Assembly: GCA_013396655.1 (NCBI GenBank) | Contig: WBMV01005958.1 | Location: forward strand, 124,001-188,000 | Source: Campylorhamphus procurvoides | Lineage: Eukaryota; Chordata; Aves; Passeriformes; Dendrocolaptidae | Direction of reading: 5' to 3' | DNA: 64,000 bases | In this document: positions 50,901-62,152 of the stretch, one piece after another | Layout of the letters: each line of letters opens with the position of its first letter | Numbering within the stretch: position 1 is the stretch's first letter | The notes under the pieces: generated by a model | Seen by the model: the letters and a program-made list of their open reading frames with translations, nothing else | What the model was told of the DNA's origin: nothing | The model's database searches: none | Position numbers and translations under genes: made by a program

Positions 50901-53900
50901 GATTTCTCTGTATGGATGTTATTTTGGAATAACTGCTCCTGAATTAATCTGTCTGTGGCTCATACTGCACAATAAAAGTTCCTTTTCCAGTCTTAATCCA
51001 TTTGAAAGGGTCTGAGCCTTTTGTTTTCAAAACCAGAAAATTGCTGTGTCACCAGATTAACTGGGGGCTCCTTGGCTAGCTGGACAGTTCCTTCTAGAAG
51101 CATTTGGTTAACTGAAACTCATGATTTTCTGTCACTTCTGCTGTTAGCATTTCCTGCCTTCCTCTAACTCCAGCTCACAAGACTTGGCCTTTCACTTCCA
51201 TAAGAATTGGTCTGTCAGTCTGAGGACAGCAGGCTGATTCCTAGATTGTCTTATATTTCAGTACAAATTAAGTAAGAAACAAATCAAGTGAAAAACAAAG
51301 AGGATAGAGCCATGTGGGAGATGATGTGCTGAGGCAGCATTTACCACGTTTGCCAGGGTAGAGCAGACCGTCCAGCAGAGAGATGGGCTTGCGGCTTTTG
51401 AATTCCTCCACTTTTTTGTCCTCCACTGTGCCCCTTTCTTCATCATGCACACTAAGTTAATGAATAAGGGAGGAGAAGGGAATTTTGGCTGAACGTCAAG
51501 AGTCTGAATTTGCCTTTTCTTCACCTTCTTCTGATGTATAAATGATGCAGCTCCTTCACCCTCTGCAGTTACCAGGTCAGCTTACTCCATGGGAAGCACA
51601 GCTGCTGTGCTGCCTGCTCAGTGTGCCTGGGACTCTGTCCTGAGTCCTTGTTGATACTTCTTGCCAGTCTTTGTGCATCCAGTCTCCAAGTGCTGTGCCA
51701 AAGTGATTATGTGGGCAGCTTCAGTCTGGAGCATTGAAACTGGAGTGATGGTAAAGGACCTTTTACTGGCCCTTGCAGTAATGAATGTGAAGTGCAAAGT
51801 GGATTGCTTTGTGTGACTATATTGTCACTGTCAGATCAGCCCAGTGCAAGCACCTTTGAGTACTCTGAGCATGAGACCTGAACTACAAAGGACAGCAGAG
51901 CTTTTCAAAGAATCAGAGTATTTCAGTTTGGAAAGGACTTTAGAAGGCCTTTACGGCAACTGCCATCTCAAAGCCAGTTCAGCTGTGAGGTCAGGCCAAG
52001 CCATTCAAAGCTTTATCAAGAAAATCTCCAAGGATGGAAAGTACTCTTCTGGGCAGCCTGCTCCAATGCTTGATTCTCCTCATGTTCAGTCAGAATGTTT
52101 CATTTCAATTTATAAGCTTGTTCCCACTCTGTGAGGAACATGACATCATTGTCTTGAAAACTTCCTCATAGGGTGATTCCCTTGTTCAAGAGAATTGCTT
52201 TCCATTGTTTACTCATGAATGACTACTTGTTTTTGGTTTAATTTTAGATAAATCCAGGACAGATCTGGAACAAGTACCTAAGGTATGGCTTCTGTGCACT
52301 CTAAGCTTTTGTAAGGTTTGCTCGCATGAAGTGTTGAATAAATACATGTACTCTGTAGAAATGTTGTCCTCCCTGATTACTTGGGTTGATTCTCAAGAGA
52401 CTAAGAATGATTTATTAGTCTTTTTTTTTGTTGTTTCCCATGGTCTTGATTTTGTGCTTGAAATAGAATAAAAATACCATTACTTTTTTCATCTTTAAAA
52501 GAGAAGACCTGGTGCTGAGCAAAGTTAGCCACTCTAGGAGGGAAGGGAAACTGAAGGATTCAATAGAAGGCTGAACTCCCTGAATCCTTGATCAAAGCTC
52601 TCTTGCATATATGCATGCATTGTATATGATGTGATTTTTTTGTGTCAGGCTGACAAAAGACACAACTCCAGACTCCATTTTAGTCTGAATAATTTTTTCT
52701 AGGTGCATTAGGTAGTCAGAGTGTTAATGTGGGTCAGCATCTCTGTGCCAGTCGTGTGGGCTGTGACTTGAATAGCTGTCACTACAATGTTTAAAGTCCA
52801 GGAAACAAGAATCCTGGAGCGTGGTGTGATGCTGTAGCCTATGTTGAACCTTTTAAAATTACATTTCATAAATACAGGGAAATAGGTTTCACTGTCCGCC
52901 TGGGAGCTCAAGTGTCAAATGTCAATAATGTGATTGGAGAGAATTTTAGATCAGTAGCTCCCCACAACATACAGTTAATATTCTGTGTTACTGACTCTTC
53001 CTGAGCATGTTTGCTGCATCCTGCTTGAAGCTCTGCTCCATCCTGGCAGCACTCACCATACCCTGACAGCTCAGTCTGGTGGAAGCTGTGGCCCCAGAAA
53101 TGAGCAGATCAGCAGGATGCCCCTGTTAGTGAAGGAGGTTTGCTCACTTTCTCTAGAGGATCCCACCTGCACTTTAATGCCACCTACATTTGCACACTCA
53201 CAACATTTAGGTCGTCTTGGGCGCTTGAATACCCAGGCAATTTTGGAGCTGTGCCTTCCACTTTTAGGAAGATGAGATTTTGTCAGATCACACAAGCTTT
53301 TAAAGTGTAAAGTAACTTGTTTGTAAGGTCTGGAATGAATTTGTTTGTCTGGATAATGAAAAATTCGGGGTTTGAAATCAACAAACAAGGTCTCTGTTAG
53401 CTTAATGAGACCGGAAGTGTGTTTGACTGGGGCAAAAAATGTAGGGGTGAGTGAGGCACATTTATTTCTTTTGTTTTTCTATTTCAGATTTTTATGAAAC
53501 CAGATTTTGCCTTGGAAGATTCCTTAACATTTAATACCGTTTTACCATGGTCTCATTTTAGTACCGCTGGTGGGAAAGGAAATCGTGATGCAGCTTCCTC
53601 CAAGTTACTTCAAGAAAAGGTACACATTGTTATCCTTTGCAGCTGTTAGTTACTACAGGGAAACTCCAGTGCTGCCCTTGTGTACTGTTGAAACACCACT
53701 CTTGTGGGCTTTGCTGTCTCTCATTTTACATCAGGCTGCACATTTTTAGTAAAGGAGCATCTTAGTGAAAGAGAATTTTTTTTTCCCTGATAAATCTGAA
53801 TAAAAAATAAATCTGTGTAAAATGTAGTAGATGGCTCTTCATGGTGGCTGAAACTTAGTGAAGCAGGTACCTATTCAGAACTTCGGAGATGTGGAGTGGT

Positions 53901-56900
53901 TTCTTAGGGAGGAAGAGCAGTGCCATGGTGAGGGAAAGCTAGAGGTTGTACACTGTGTAAGACTGTTATTTTCTCACATCTCAGGAAAATTCCAGATTCA
54001 AGGCACTGTGGTTTCTATGCTAAGAGCAATACTAAATCCTGTGGGGTTTGTATTTTAGGAGATTCCTCTTGCTTTTGTTGTCATGGCATCTGCACTGATC
54101 CATTTTTGCATTTCGCAGGGAGAGCATGAAAGCAGAGCTGTCTCTTTCATGTTGGAAACAGAAGTCTTTACTTGGTCTTTTTTTTTTTTTTTTGTTAGTT
54201 AGTTATGCAGTCATACCGTAGAAAATCTCATAATGAATCATCTTTAGGGTACAGATACCCATAAAATGCCTTTAGAAAATTGGTGTAATTTTAGAGTCTG
54301 TTTTCTAAATTTAATTTTCCCTTTTGTTTAATCTACCAAAGCTTTTGGGAGCTAGGGAGAAAAATGGGAGCTGGTGTGGTATATTAAGCAAAAATAACAA
54401 CAGATCCTCTGGAAAGTGTTTCCAACTTTCCAGGAGTCAATCTTCCTGCTTTCCTGCCAGGTCAGGAGGAAGAGACAGGCTCTGGTGGAGGCCAACTCAG
54501 TCGTTCACCAGGTTGACCTCCACACCTAAAGCTGGAGGAATACTGTGCAGTTTCTTGACGCAGTTGCAGTCTGAAGATGAAAAAGCAGTGTTTGGAATGT
54601 GTTTTAAACTTCCAAAGTGTCCCTGGCAGCAGCAGGATAGAAACTCAAGAAGGGCTTTGAATGAAGGAGACCCAGAGCCCTCTCTGGTGCAGAGGAGTGA
54701 ACAAAAGTCTTTGAATAACTGTGAGGCAAACTGCTTTGAGAGGTGATAGAAATATCTGAATAGCACAAAACTGTCCTGTTGCTTCCAAAGCCACATGCCT
54801 AACAAACTGTTATACTGCTTCACTTTACTGAAATGAGCCCAAAATTTTTGGTTTACATCTTAAAGAGTCAATTGCGTGAGGTTTACACTTACTACATGTA
54901 AATATACACCCTGCTGCCATAATTGTCCTTAGCTCCAGGCACTGTTTTTCTACAGGATTTTGAAAACCCTGCCTTAAGCACACCTACTTAAGCTATTAGT
55001 GCTTTTGGACTGCTGCAGATCTACTTGAACAATTTCCCCATAATATTTTTATCTCTTCCTTGCCTCCCTCCATGTGTCGCCCTACATTGGGACTGTAAGC
55101 TTTTTGAGGCAGGTACTACCATTTTGTTCTGTTCCACCTCATTTAGCATAGTGAAGGGACCTGGGGCATCCAGTTGGTACAATCACATAAATAAATGTTT
55201 GTAATGGCCCTTTCTCTGATCCCATTGTCACAGTCTGTCTCGGCTGGTTAGTGGAGGATGCTTTTGATTAAACATACGAACAAAACAAAGAGGGGCTTGC
55301 ATATTGTATAAATCCCTAGTGTATCTGTGGAAAATAGGTGAAAATAGCCGTTAAGAAGGAAACGTTGTCCAGCTGATTTCCTTTCCATCTCTGGAAGGGC
55401 CTTTTGAAATTCAGCAGGAGGTTTGAATGCTTGGCATCTCTTAGAAACCAGGTCATCTGAGTATTAGCATTCAGATGAGCATCCTAATGCCTCAGTCCTT
55501 TGAGTTTGCATATTCAGCATAAGCCAGAACACAGAACTTTTACAGGTCAAATAATCAGGCCAACCCAGTGGTCTGGTAACTGTTCGACGTAGAGAATTGG
55601 AATTTCTTATTCTGAACATATAGATGTAGTCTGTTCCTGGGAATCCCACAGGAAATACACTTAGGAGTAACTCCAGCTGGCTGGCAAAAACCAACTGCAG
55701 CCAGAGGTATCCTGGAGATTTTTCTACAAAGAAGGTACTGCAGCTTTTTAAATAAGCAGAGCCATTCCAATGGTGTGTCATCAATTATAGTCAGGTGCAC
55801 CTTTAGCAGCCTCAGTGACACAAATTATACACAGAATATTTGCATGTATATACTGTTGCTTGCAAGCCAGGGCGGTCTCCTGGTTACTGTCCATATTCTA
55901 ACATGCTGGTGTGCAACCATGTGGCACAAAAATGTGGGTATTTTAGAATTATTTGCTCTTCTAGCTTGTTATTTTCAAGCAGGAGAGGCATCAAATGAGC
56001 CTTCCCAAAGTGATTGTGTGTTCCTTTAAAAAGAAATTATTATACCACAGTGGGTAGTTATTTGCTGGCTAATATAACCAAGGGATTTAATTTTTATTAG
56101 CAAAATTTCCTCATGGTACAGTAAGACAAACACCCTAAGAGTGTATTTGCATGGTGATAAAGCTTCTAAGTCATTCCAATAGTGTTCATTTTTCCTCTCC
56201 CCCCTCTTTCTAGCTGAGCCATTATCTGGACATTGTGGAAGTCAATATTGCTCATCAGATTTCTCTGCGCTCAGAAGCATTTTTTCATGCAATGACCTCT
56301 CAGCATGAGTTGCAGGACTACCTCAGGAAAACCTCCCAGGCTGTAAAATTGCTTAGAGAGAAAATCTCTAAAATTGATAAAGTAATGTGTGAAGGATCAC
56401 TTCGAGTTCTAAGACTGTCACTCACCAGAAATAACTGTATAAAAGTGTACAATAAATTGAAGTTAATGGCTACTGTACACCAAACACAGCCCACAGTGCA
56501 GTTGCTGCTATCCACTTCTGAGTTTGTTGGAGCTTTGGACTTAATAGCAACAACACAGGAGGTGTTACAGCAAGAGCTTCAAGGTATTCACAGTTTCCGG
56601 TAGGTAACCATGTAGGAAATAAATAAAATGCAAGTAGAGCTGGAATGTGTTGGGCACATTTATGTTGGCTGAAGGGGCTTGTTCTACCTTTGCTCATTCA
56701 TTCTTAGAGGACATAGCACAAAAGGTGCAAAATGTAAGTGTGGCATAAGCGGTGTGACTAATTCCTGATGATTTTTTCTTTCCCTGAGTGGGATGCACTT
56801 TTGACATCCAGCTGCTTTGCACTGCATTCTTGTTTACAGATGCTTTAGGGGTGCAGAGATGAGAGCAGAGCTGTGGCTGGGCTCTCATCTTGCATGAGAG

Positions 56901-59900
56901 GTGTTTTCCACGTGGGAGTCTGCAATCCTCATGGATGCAGCACCTCAGAGATGGGCTCCTTGATACACAGATCAACTCGAGGCCTTTGTCTTTAGTGACT
57001 GACCTGGGCTTGTGGTGTTAAGGGAATATGCACGGACTGTGTGTCAAATAGGTCAGCCCCAGCCTGGGCTTGCCCTGGAAGGAGCTTTGCAAGCAAAAGC
57101 CAGTGCAAAACTGTCAAGGCATGGCTCAAAATGTGGTCTGAGGTTGACAGCTGGTCAGATGAGATGTGTTCAGCCATGTCTGCTCTTGTGAACAGTAGCA
57201 ATTCCTCTCTAGTTCTGCGAGCTGCTGAAGTTGCAAAGGGAAGAAACAGTGGGGAGGTGCTGCCCAGGCTGCTGTTGCTGCTGCTTTTTTTACCCAAACA
57301 TGGGAATGTGATGGATTCTGTTAACAGTGGATATTTAGTGCTCCTTTGGGAGAACCTGCTTCACTGGGCAAGGTTCTCTCTGATATGCAAAGTATTAATA
57401 CAGTAGAATTCTTTAGGCTGATGTGAAATAAGCTGTCACAACCACCACAGACGGTTTTTTGAAGGTGGTGTATGCAAAGCTGCCAACGAGGTGTGATGCT
57501 GGCAGAAGTAGTGTGTGGTTAAATCAGCTCAAGGCTTGCATCAGCCAGCTGAGGAGCTGTGTGCTTAGTTTTCTAAGTGGTTGCTGGGGGAGGGGATGGT
57601 TTGTTTCGAGGTTATGTGGTTCCTGCAGCCTGGTGGTCCACAGCTTGCATAATAAAAGCATGGTTGTTGCTCAATAACTGTAACAGGAATGTTCAGAAAT
57701 TTATATGGTTACTGCACTTGTCCATCTGTTCTGTTGAGCTCCTCCTCTAACACCCCTTCCAGCTGGTTTGGAAAAATACTCAAATTTTATGTAGAAAAGA
57801 TCTCAGAAAAAGTATCAAAAATATAAAAAAAAATTAAATAAAAAAATTTAAAGAGCTACTTCAGCTGTTGGGGCAAAGGTTACTGGAAGCAGTTAATGCT
57901 TTTCTAAAAGACCTAGAAACAATCTGAAAAGTGTAGATTGTCCCTCTTCAGATACCTCAGTGCAGTTTCAGTCCTCCACTTGATTATGGTGAACAGACCT
58001 TGACTGAGTCACACTTGTATTGACCTTGATAATAATCAGTGTATTCTACAACCCTGTGACAGCATCAGTGAGTGCAGTTCTATTGTCATTGTGGTTGACA
58101 TCCATGATGTCCCAAGAATGTGCCATTATTTTAAAATTGCCCTCAGATGTGCAACATACTTGCAGGAAGATGTTAATCTCATCTGTAAAGAATAATTTCT
58201 ATGACTAAAGCTTAGTTGTTTGCGGGTTTTTTTGGTAGAGTTACAAATAGTGATGTGAGTAGGAAATGTCCCCTCTGCTTTGGATAGTGAAGGCTCAGAA
58301 AGGTGAGTTAAGGACAACTCAAGTCAATTGTCCCACCAGATATGCAAGAGTTGAGAAGCCCAGCACAGTTCCCAAATCTCACAGTGGCCTGTGTATATAG
58401 CTTGTGTGGAGAAATAATGTGCAGTGGGAAGATGGAGACCTTGAGAAGCCTTCTCAGTAGAATGTTGTGTTTTTAAAAGTAAGTAAAATTTTAAAAACTC
58501 TCAGTTAATGGCAAAGACACATACTTCATCTTTTCCCAAGAAATACCAAGGGGATCTTCTTGCTCTGTTCCAAGCAAGAATGCTGCAGTTATCAAGTGAG
58601 TTAAATACCTGTTTATTTTAAGAAGAGATGAACTTCGAAATCACTATCTCATTTTTTTTAAATACTTACCATTTTTTTTCCTAAATAACTTCTATCTGAT
58701 TTTAAAAAAAAACCAAACAGCTTGTTGCTTTAGTGTTGTTATGGCAGCTTGTAGAATTCGCTTTTGAACAGACAGCTTTAAATTGAGTCATGTCAGAGTC
58801 ACTCAATATAAAGCAGTAAAAAAACTACTCAGATCATCCTTAGACAGTAATTTTGCTCTTGTGATATGATGTGCAGAGAAAAATGTAGTTTGTTTCTAGT
58901 TGTAGCAAAAAATGAAGGAACCTAAATGGTTCTGTGAAGTAATAACTTAGTGTCTTTAATGTAGGTTAATATCCTTAATTATATATGTGTCAGTTTTAAC
59001 TGCTTGTTGCTGCTACTCTAGGATTCAGTTTTTAGAACGCTAACCTTTTAAAGTTCATCTTTTTAATTTTACCCCAAAAAAAATACTGATGTGTTAATTA
59101 AATTTCAAATCTGTCCTGCTGCTTTCTGTTTTTAGTCCATGGGGTGGTGGAGGTACAATGGTTTTATTTTTTTTGTACAGCTATGCTGGCAAACTACACT
59201 TTTATAGTTTTTTTACACAGTAAAACCCAGGTACATGTAAGAATAGTTCTCATTTGAGTACCCTGGACTCACCGTTTTACATCCTGGAGTTGTCATATTC
59301 AGTATTCATTGAAGGGATCTGACACATGAGTGAGACCTGTTAAGAGAGAATTGCCAGCTGTTTTGCTGGAATGTAAATTAAAATTTGACTTGTTCCTGCA
59401 TGTTTCAGGTTGGGACACTTTTGTAGCTATTAGGGACTAGAACATCTTGGGCAAAGTGGTGAGAACAAGTGCTGGGAACTCTAGTTGGGAACTTGCATAC
59501 CTGGGATTGGAGAGGGCAGAATTGTGTTTCATGCAGTTAAGCACAGTTACAGAAATAATGTACTAAAGAGCATCTTCATGCTTTCCTGAACAAGAGCCTT
59601 TGTGCTGTGGTTGTTAGTCCTGCAGTAAGTTTTGCAACTCCAGTTATTACATAGCAAATAATAATCTTTAGGGAGTTCTTTTCTGTGTTTGTTGTGAAAT
59701 GTCCACGATGCAACTGGCTTAGATTTTCTAGAGGCTGTTTTTCCTTAAATTAGATATTTGAAATATGTCTGCTTTGTCCATTCTGATGAATTATTGAACA
59801 ACAATTGCAAAAGCAGGCACATCCCTGGTCATCTTGAAATTAAAAGAAAATTGAATTAATCTGCTCAACTCCAGATCCAACAAGTTTCACTGACTTCAGC

Positions 59901-62152
59901 TCAGTGCTGGCCAGGTGGATTTCTGCAGGGAGGAGTTACCAGAGAGCGACATGAGCTAATGGTCCAGCTACACCAGCACTGAATTAAAGCCGTGTTCTTC
60001 CTCCCCATTTTGTATCCAGGCTTATCTAAAATATCACAGCTCCTCTGAATTCTTGTTGGCAAAGTGTCTTTGTTTGTTTGTTTTTGTTTAAAGAAAAAAC
60101 AGTCTGATTTTTACACATATTTGTTCCCGGCTGTCAGTGGAAGTTGAAAAGCCTGGATTGTTGAACATCTGAAGTTCCCACTTTTAGTTTTACTCTACTA
60201 GAAATTTCTCTGCACAACTTTTAAAGAGTGATTAATATTTCTGATGTGCAAAGTTCCCCTGTGGTTCTGTATGACAACAGTCTGCAAAATACAGTTTAAA
60301 ATCTCCAATACACAGGAAAACATTTTTCATTTAGAGTAGTATAAAAATGGCAAATTTAAAAACTCTTCTGTGTTCTCTGAAAGCCATCCTGTCATGTAAT
60401 GCTATCACTGCATCTCAATCTTGTGAATTTAATATGTGGCCACATCAAAAACTCAGATGTTTGAATTGGAAGAACTAGTGGACTGATGAGCTGAGGAACT
60501 CAACAAGCAAAAAGAAGTATTCCTTCTTTTCAACACCCTTATACTGACAAGCACTGAGTATTCTTAGTTCTGGTTCACATCATTGGGCAGAGGTACTTTG
60601 CACCTTCCAAAAAAAAACCCCAAAAAAGCCCTGCTTCCAAATTTTACCCTCCATCAATATTCAAGTCCATGTGTTTTGGTGCAAGGTGACAGTGTCTCTG
60701 AAAAATGCATGGTTTCAGCTGCTCTGAGGAGTGAAAGATTGGAGCCTCCCATTAAGCCAGCGTTGATTGCATGGAAATTACCTGCTGGGTGGTTATTTTC
60801 TTCAACTGTGAACTAATGATTCATTTTCAGGTTGATTATTTAGCTCACATCTCAATGGCTGTTTTTCTTAGGCATCTTGGCTCACAGCTTTGTGAACTGG
60901 AAAAGCTGATAGATAAAATGATGATTGCAGAGTTTTCAACTTATGCTCGCAATGATTTAAATAGACCCCTAGAAGATGATTGCCAAATTCTAGAAGAGGT
61001 ATGTCTGTTATTGAAATAAATTGTCTGATGAATATGTTTGCATCCTTAACATACTTAATTAGCACCAACTAATTCACTCAGGTCTCTGGCAGCAACACTG
61101 TAATTTCAGACTATTTCTCTTCTCATCCAAACCTCCCCCTGCCCCTTTATTTTTATGCTTGGTAAAATTAAATAATTCTAATTAAACTCAAAACTGCAAT
61201 CCAGCCCCACTTTATTTTTTCAAAATAATCAGTTCACTTTTCTCTGATTAAATCTATACTGAGTTCACTTCATGAACCTCAGCATGTAAATGGAAAAGAA
61301 CATGGACTCTCGTGGACTTGGCTGTAAAATTTCAGCTTTGCAGTGAAAGCTGATGTTTGCATGTTGTTCTCATTCTGTCTCCCTATGCTTTTATGGATGG
61401 TTACATCAAGCATATGGTTGCCCTGAATACTTCCTTCATTCACAGTATATATATATATATTCCTCATTCCTCTGAAAATCATAAACATATGAAGATTAAG
61501 CTGTTGTGATTGCTTTCTAGCCTGGAAAAGATTTTCCTGGATTTTGCCTGTATTGTTCTTCAATAATTGCTAGACCCTAGGAACTGTTCAGTCTTGTTTC
61601 TTCCACGGGTTTCCTGAAATGTAGTGATTGCAATAGCACTGAAATACTCCCTTTTTTGCCCTATAGTTTCTTCCCCCCCTCTCTGCTGCAAAGTGCCAAC
61701 CTCTCACTTGGGCTGTCTTTAGTGTCAGTCTTGCTCAGGGTAAGGAAACTCACTCATCATTAGAAATACCCATGTTTTTAAGCCCTAGTGAATGAGCCCA
61801 AATAAGGAACAGGCAGGAAAGAGGGTGGGAGGAAGGGACTCAGCTGGTATTGCCACAGGGAACTTTGTGTAGGTAAAGCAAGGAATTAGTCTGGAGGCCC
61901 TGGACTGATCTGGATGCTGTTCACTGTGTGTTTGATACATGAACTTTCTTACTGCTGTGCAGTTTCTTAAAATTGTTTCTTGTCTCCACCTTGATATTTT
62001 TCATGTGTGTTTTTTTTTTTTTAAATTTTCTTTTTTCTTGATAGGAGAGACTCGTATCTCTAGTATTTGGACTTTTAAAACAAAGGAAGCTAAATTTTTA
62101 TGAAATATATGGAGATGAAATGATTAATACCGCAAAGAACATAATTAAGCAG
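46953..62152 (+). CDS. VPS54: VPS54, GARP complex subunit, N-terminal 415 codons in eight exons (gene runs off the window)
   Basis: Coding segments are 46953-47088, 47925-48166, 49590-49668, 52248-52282, 53488-53619, 56214-56599, 60872-60998 and 62045-62152. All junctions are GT-AG and keep frame. The protein begins MASSHSSSPVPQ and follows human VPS54 closely through FGLLKQRKLNF to KNIIKQ. It covers the N-terminal region, with a coiled-coil-prone helix around residues 238-264 inside a well-conserved block (about 209-336). The C-terminal half of the roughly 977-residue protein is beyond the right edge. Known role: VPS54 joins VPS51, VPS52 and VPS53 in the GARP complex, tethering endosome-derived vesicles at the trans-Golgi network; the mouse wobbler motor-neuron mutation is in the C-terminal part not seen here. 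The extreme N-terminus (residues about 13-65) is the most diverged stretch. Codon use is AT-rich throughout. Confidence 0.96.
47925..48166 (+). CDS. VPS54: VPS54 coding exon (residues 46-126)
   Basis: The exon is 242 bases. It completes Gly46 and encodes the conserved HSKVNLPAALNDPRLAKRES and SFYLPQITKEHF stretches. The acceptor is GTGCTGCAG and the donor GTAAGA. It ends in phase 0 at a proline codon (CCG), where from memory the mammalian protein has SQ before the REK motif. Confidence 0.95.
49590..49668 (+). CDS. VPS54: VPS54 coding exon (residues 127-152)
   Basis: The exon is 79 bases, encoding REKVHERCKNVC to RTLLHTH plus one base. The acceptor is GTTTTACAG. The donor is GTACAG, a weaker match to consensus than the others in the gene. 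Confidence 0.93.
50110..50590 (-). repeat. CR1 LINE fragment in VPS54 intron 4
   Basis: The best preserved CR1 copy in the window, about 480 bp. The + strand shows reverse-complement blocks in order: GGTCCAGTCCAAACCATC, TTAGGTGGAACTTTTCATGT, GCCCATTGCCCTCTGTCCTG, CTCTCAGCCTCTCCTTCTTG and CTTGTACTGGGGAGCTCAGA. The 3' end is at the left; the 5' end is truncated. Confidence 0.9.
51900..52145 (-). repeat. CR1 LINE fragment next to the VPS54 micro-exon
   Basis: The + strand begins AGAATCAGAGTATTTCAGTT and GGAAAGGACTTTAGAAGGCC, then CTCCAAGGATGGAAAGTACT and GGGCAGCCTGCTCCAATGC, the reverse-complement CR1 3' region. It ends about 100 bases before the 35-base exon at 52248. The same intron holds another CR1 copy 1.3 kb upstream in the same orientation. 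Confidence 0.8.
52248..52282 (+). CDS. VPS54: VPS54 micro-exon (residues 153-164)
   Basis: The exon is only 35 bases. It completes an Asp codon and encodes KSRTDLEQVPK, matching the mammalian order exactly. The acceptor is ATTTTAG and the donor GTATGG. Skipping it would shift the frame. Confidence 0.92.
53488..53619 (+). CDS. VPS54: VPS54 coding exon (residues 165-208)
   Basis: The exon is 132 bases (44 codons, phase 0 at both ends), from IFMKPDFALEDSLTFN to SSKLLQEK. The acceptor is CTATTTCAG and the donor GTACAC. Confidence 0.95.
55085..55205 (+). repeat. Ancient L2/MIR-like 3' tail remnant
   Basis: GACTGTAAGCTTTTTGAGGC, AGGTACTACC, a CATTTAGCATAGTG block and a terminal ACATAAATAAATGTTTG recall the shared 3' tail of old amniote L2/MIR-type elements. 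It is heavily decayed. The family assignment is from memory of the tail pattern only. Confidence 0.5.
56214..56599 (+). CDS. VPS54: VPS54 largest exon in the window (residues 209-337)
   Basis: The exon is 386 bases, LSHYLDIVEVNIAHQISLRS to LQGIHSF plus two bases of Arg337. It includes the helical, coiled-coil-prone segment HELQDYLRKTSQAVKLLREK and is the most conserved block visible. The acceptor is CTTTCTAG and the donor GTAGGT. Confidence 0.96.
56600..60871 (+). other. VPS54 intron 7, no other gene seen
   Basis: The longest confirmed intron in the window, 4.3 kb. It contains an AT-rich low-complexity stretch at about 57820-57852, a TTTG-type run near 60068, and no recognised mobile element or RNA gene. 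Confidence 0.8.
60872..60998 (+). CDS. VPS54: VPS54 coding exon (residues 337-379)
   Basis: The exon is 127 bases. It completes Arg337 and encodes HLGSQLCELEKLIDKMM to DDCQILEE. The acceptor is TTTTTCTTAG and the donor GTATGT. Introns flank it at 4.3 kb on the left and 1.0 kb on the right. Confidence 0.95.
61446..61460. repeat. Short TA dinucleotide repeat
   Basis: Fifteen bases of alternating TA in VPS54 intron 8. A potential microsatellite of seven units. Confidence 0.8.
62045..62152 (+). CDS. VPS54: VPS54 last exon in the window (residues 380-415)
   Basis: The exon is 108 bases (36 codons, phase 0), ERLVSLVFGLLKQRKLNF to NIIKQ. A long T-rich tract (13 T at 62010-62022 and more) precedes the GATAG acceptor. 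The donor is GTAAGG. The next exon, expected to start CVINKV, is not found before the window ends. Confidence 0.95.

Noticed and set aside
57648..57653. AATAAA inside VPS54 intron 7 as a gene end
   Set aside because: VPS54 exons continue downstream in frame. The hexamer could at most allow a rare intronic polyadenylation event, for which there is no other evidence.
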